A stretch of DNA of 64,000 nucleotides from Atrichornis clamosus (lineage: Eukaryota > Chordata > Aves > Passeriformes > Menuridae). Under the pieces are notes generated by a model. That model was not told the origin of the DNA. It did no database searches and worked only from the letters and a program-made list of their open reading frames with translations. Below are positions 62,791 to 64,000 of the stretch, in pieces; the first letter of the stretch is position 1, and every line of letters begins with the position of its first letter. Location: contig WBMZ01011875.1 in assembly GCA_013400975.1 (NCBI GenBank), positions 20,197 to 84,196 of the forward strand. The letters run 5' to 3'. A program made the position numbers and the translations under genes.

Positions 62791-63189
62791 TTCAGGCCTC
62801 CTAAAACATCCCTTGAGGTTATCATAGTGTCTCTGGGAGCAGCTGGGATTATCCTGCCACCCATGTGCCCATGCAGGGGATTTTAATAGTTCCCTTGGCT
62901 CTCCATTCCTTTTCTCCTTCCAGTTCCATGTGGGGACTCAGATGGCCTCCCAAAGGCTTGGAAGCTCCCAGGGCTTGGAGCAACCTGGGTTTTTAGACAA
63001 GGGAACCAGAGACCTGAGTAGCCAGTGGGTCCTGTGGAGGTGCTGCCCTGCCCTTTGCTGCTGTCTGCTCCCAGGTGCTCTGTGGGTTGGTTACTGCAGT
63101 GGACAGGCTGGGTCCTTGTGCCGTGCTCCGGCCAGCACTGACCATCCCACGGCTCTCTTGAAGTGGTTCACAGCCTCCTCCCCAGGGGC
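62791..63189. other. unassigned non-coding sequence
   Basis: No gene or repeat recognised before the CR1 starts. Confidence 0.5.
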
Positions 63190-63501
63190 AGTGGAGGGGC
63201 AAGGCCAGATCTCTGCTCTCTGGTGCCCAGTGACAGAACTGTAGCGAACGGTGTGAATTTGCATCAGGGTGGGGTCAGGCTGGATTTGAGGAAAAGGTTC
63301 TTCCCCCAGAGGGTGGTGGGCACTGGACAGGCTCCCCAGGGAATGGGCACGGCCCCAAGGCTGCCAGAGCTCCAGGAGCGTTTGGGATAACGCTCCCGGG
63401 CACAGGGTGGGATTGTTGGGATGTCTGTGCAGGGCCAGGAGCTGGATTCAATGATCCTTGTGGTCCCTTCCAGCCCAGGATATTCTATGATTCTATGATC
63501 T
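63190..63501 (+). mobile_element. CR1 LINE, best-preserved 3' end
   Basis: A 5'-truncated but little-decayed CR1 terminus. The last part of frame 2 is open (SDRTVANGVNLHQGGVRLDL, then RKRFFPQRVV). The 3' untranslated part has GGCACAGGGTGGGATTGTTG, GCAGGGCCAGGAGCTGGATT, CAATGATCCTTGTGGTCCC and a perfect tail TATTCTATGATTCTATGATC. The intact tail suggests it is the youngest CR1 copy in the window. Confidence 0.95.
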
Positions 63502-63974
63502 TGCTCTGCCTGTGGCGGGTCCAAATCTTCCCCCACCCACGAGTCAGGCAGCCCGTTACAGATGGCCAAGACTGTGGTTCTGGCACCATTGCATGTCCTT
63601 TGCTCCGCTCAGTAACCTCAGTCCCAGTGTCTGCAGCCACCCCCAGAGAGCAGGATCTGGCTGTGTGAGCCCATGGGGGGGCTCTCGGGCTGTACGGGTC
63701 CACCACAAGGCTCTGTGTGGCTGGCTAAGCCTTTGGGGGCTCTACAGGTTTGTTTTCCCAGAAGCTGGAGAGCGTGGCATGCTTAGCAGGTGCTCCCTGT
63801 TTGGTGAGGTGAGGGGTGTTTTTGCAGGTGCCGGCCTTGCCAGGGCTTCCGGGATGCTTCCCCCATCCTTCCCCAAATTTGCTCACAAGAGGGAAGCAAT
63901 GGCTTGTGGTGTTGGCTCCCCAGACATGGCTGTGAGGGAGCCACGTGCACCCTGCAGCACACACCTGCATCACC
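63502..63974. other. unassigned non-coding sequence
   Basis: No gene or repeat recognised. Confidence 0.5.
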
Positions 63975-64000
63975 AGAGCCCTGGGATGGGATGGGATGGG
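63975..64000. repeat. GGGAT tandem repeat reaching the window edge
   Basis: CCTGGGATGGGATGGGATGGG: at least three GGGAT units at the last bases. The array may continue beyond the window, so its length is unknown. Confidence 0.7.

Overview
The window reads as avian nuclear DNA. The main evidence is several CR1-type LINE fragments in the sense orientation. They carry the terminal part of the CR1 second reading frame, the bird-type 3' untranslated region, and tails of the ATTCTATGATTCTATGA kind (best at 63190-63501, 7672-7822, 40898-41741, 60226-60652 and 47330-47480). No mammalian SINE or LINE families and no bacterial gene organisation are seen. The 3' end type resembles CR1 subfamilies of modern birds, possibly songbirds; that narrower placement is inference.

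I could not recognise a single intact protein-coding gene, rRNA or tRNA. The many open frames lie in GC-rich, low-complexity or repeat-derived DNA and lack homology I can name. The window is therefore best read as intergenic or long-intron sequence of a GC-rich avian chromosome. The supported content is repeats, structural oddities and candidate regulatory islands.

Layout. 0-10 kb: mostly unassigned sequence, with a possible coding relic (1.17-1.81 kb, minus), two AT-richer conserved-looking islands (4.2 and 5.9 kb), a CR1 3' end (7.7 kb), and two short duplications, each interrupted by a single N (7.89 and 8.99 kb), that look like unmerged allelic copies. 9.83-10.61 kb: a 23-bp minisatellite with a 230-bp higher-order period. 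11.1-11.8 kb: an old CR1. 21.7-24.3 kb: a long inverted repeat with arms of about 0.47 kb, 382 bp of them identical, around a 1.64-kb spacer; a minus-strand 165-codon frame overlaps its right arm. 31.8-32.4 kb: a CR1 reading-frame relic. 37.6 kb: a very old CR1 tail. 39.8-40.7 kb: two CpG-dense patches, followed by a longer CR1 (40.9-41.7 kb). 52.4-54.4 kb: CpG-dense patches next to the most conserved-looking AT-rich block in the window. 59.8-63.5 kb: another conserved-looking block, a CR1, a probable antisense CR1 relic and a young-looking CR1. The window ends inside a GGGAT repeat.

The elements do not form a pathway. The strongest candidates for something unusual are the inverted repeat, whose transcript could fold into a long hairpin, and the minisatellite. 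I did not find a convincing new multi-gene system.
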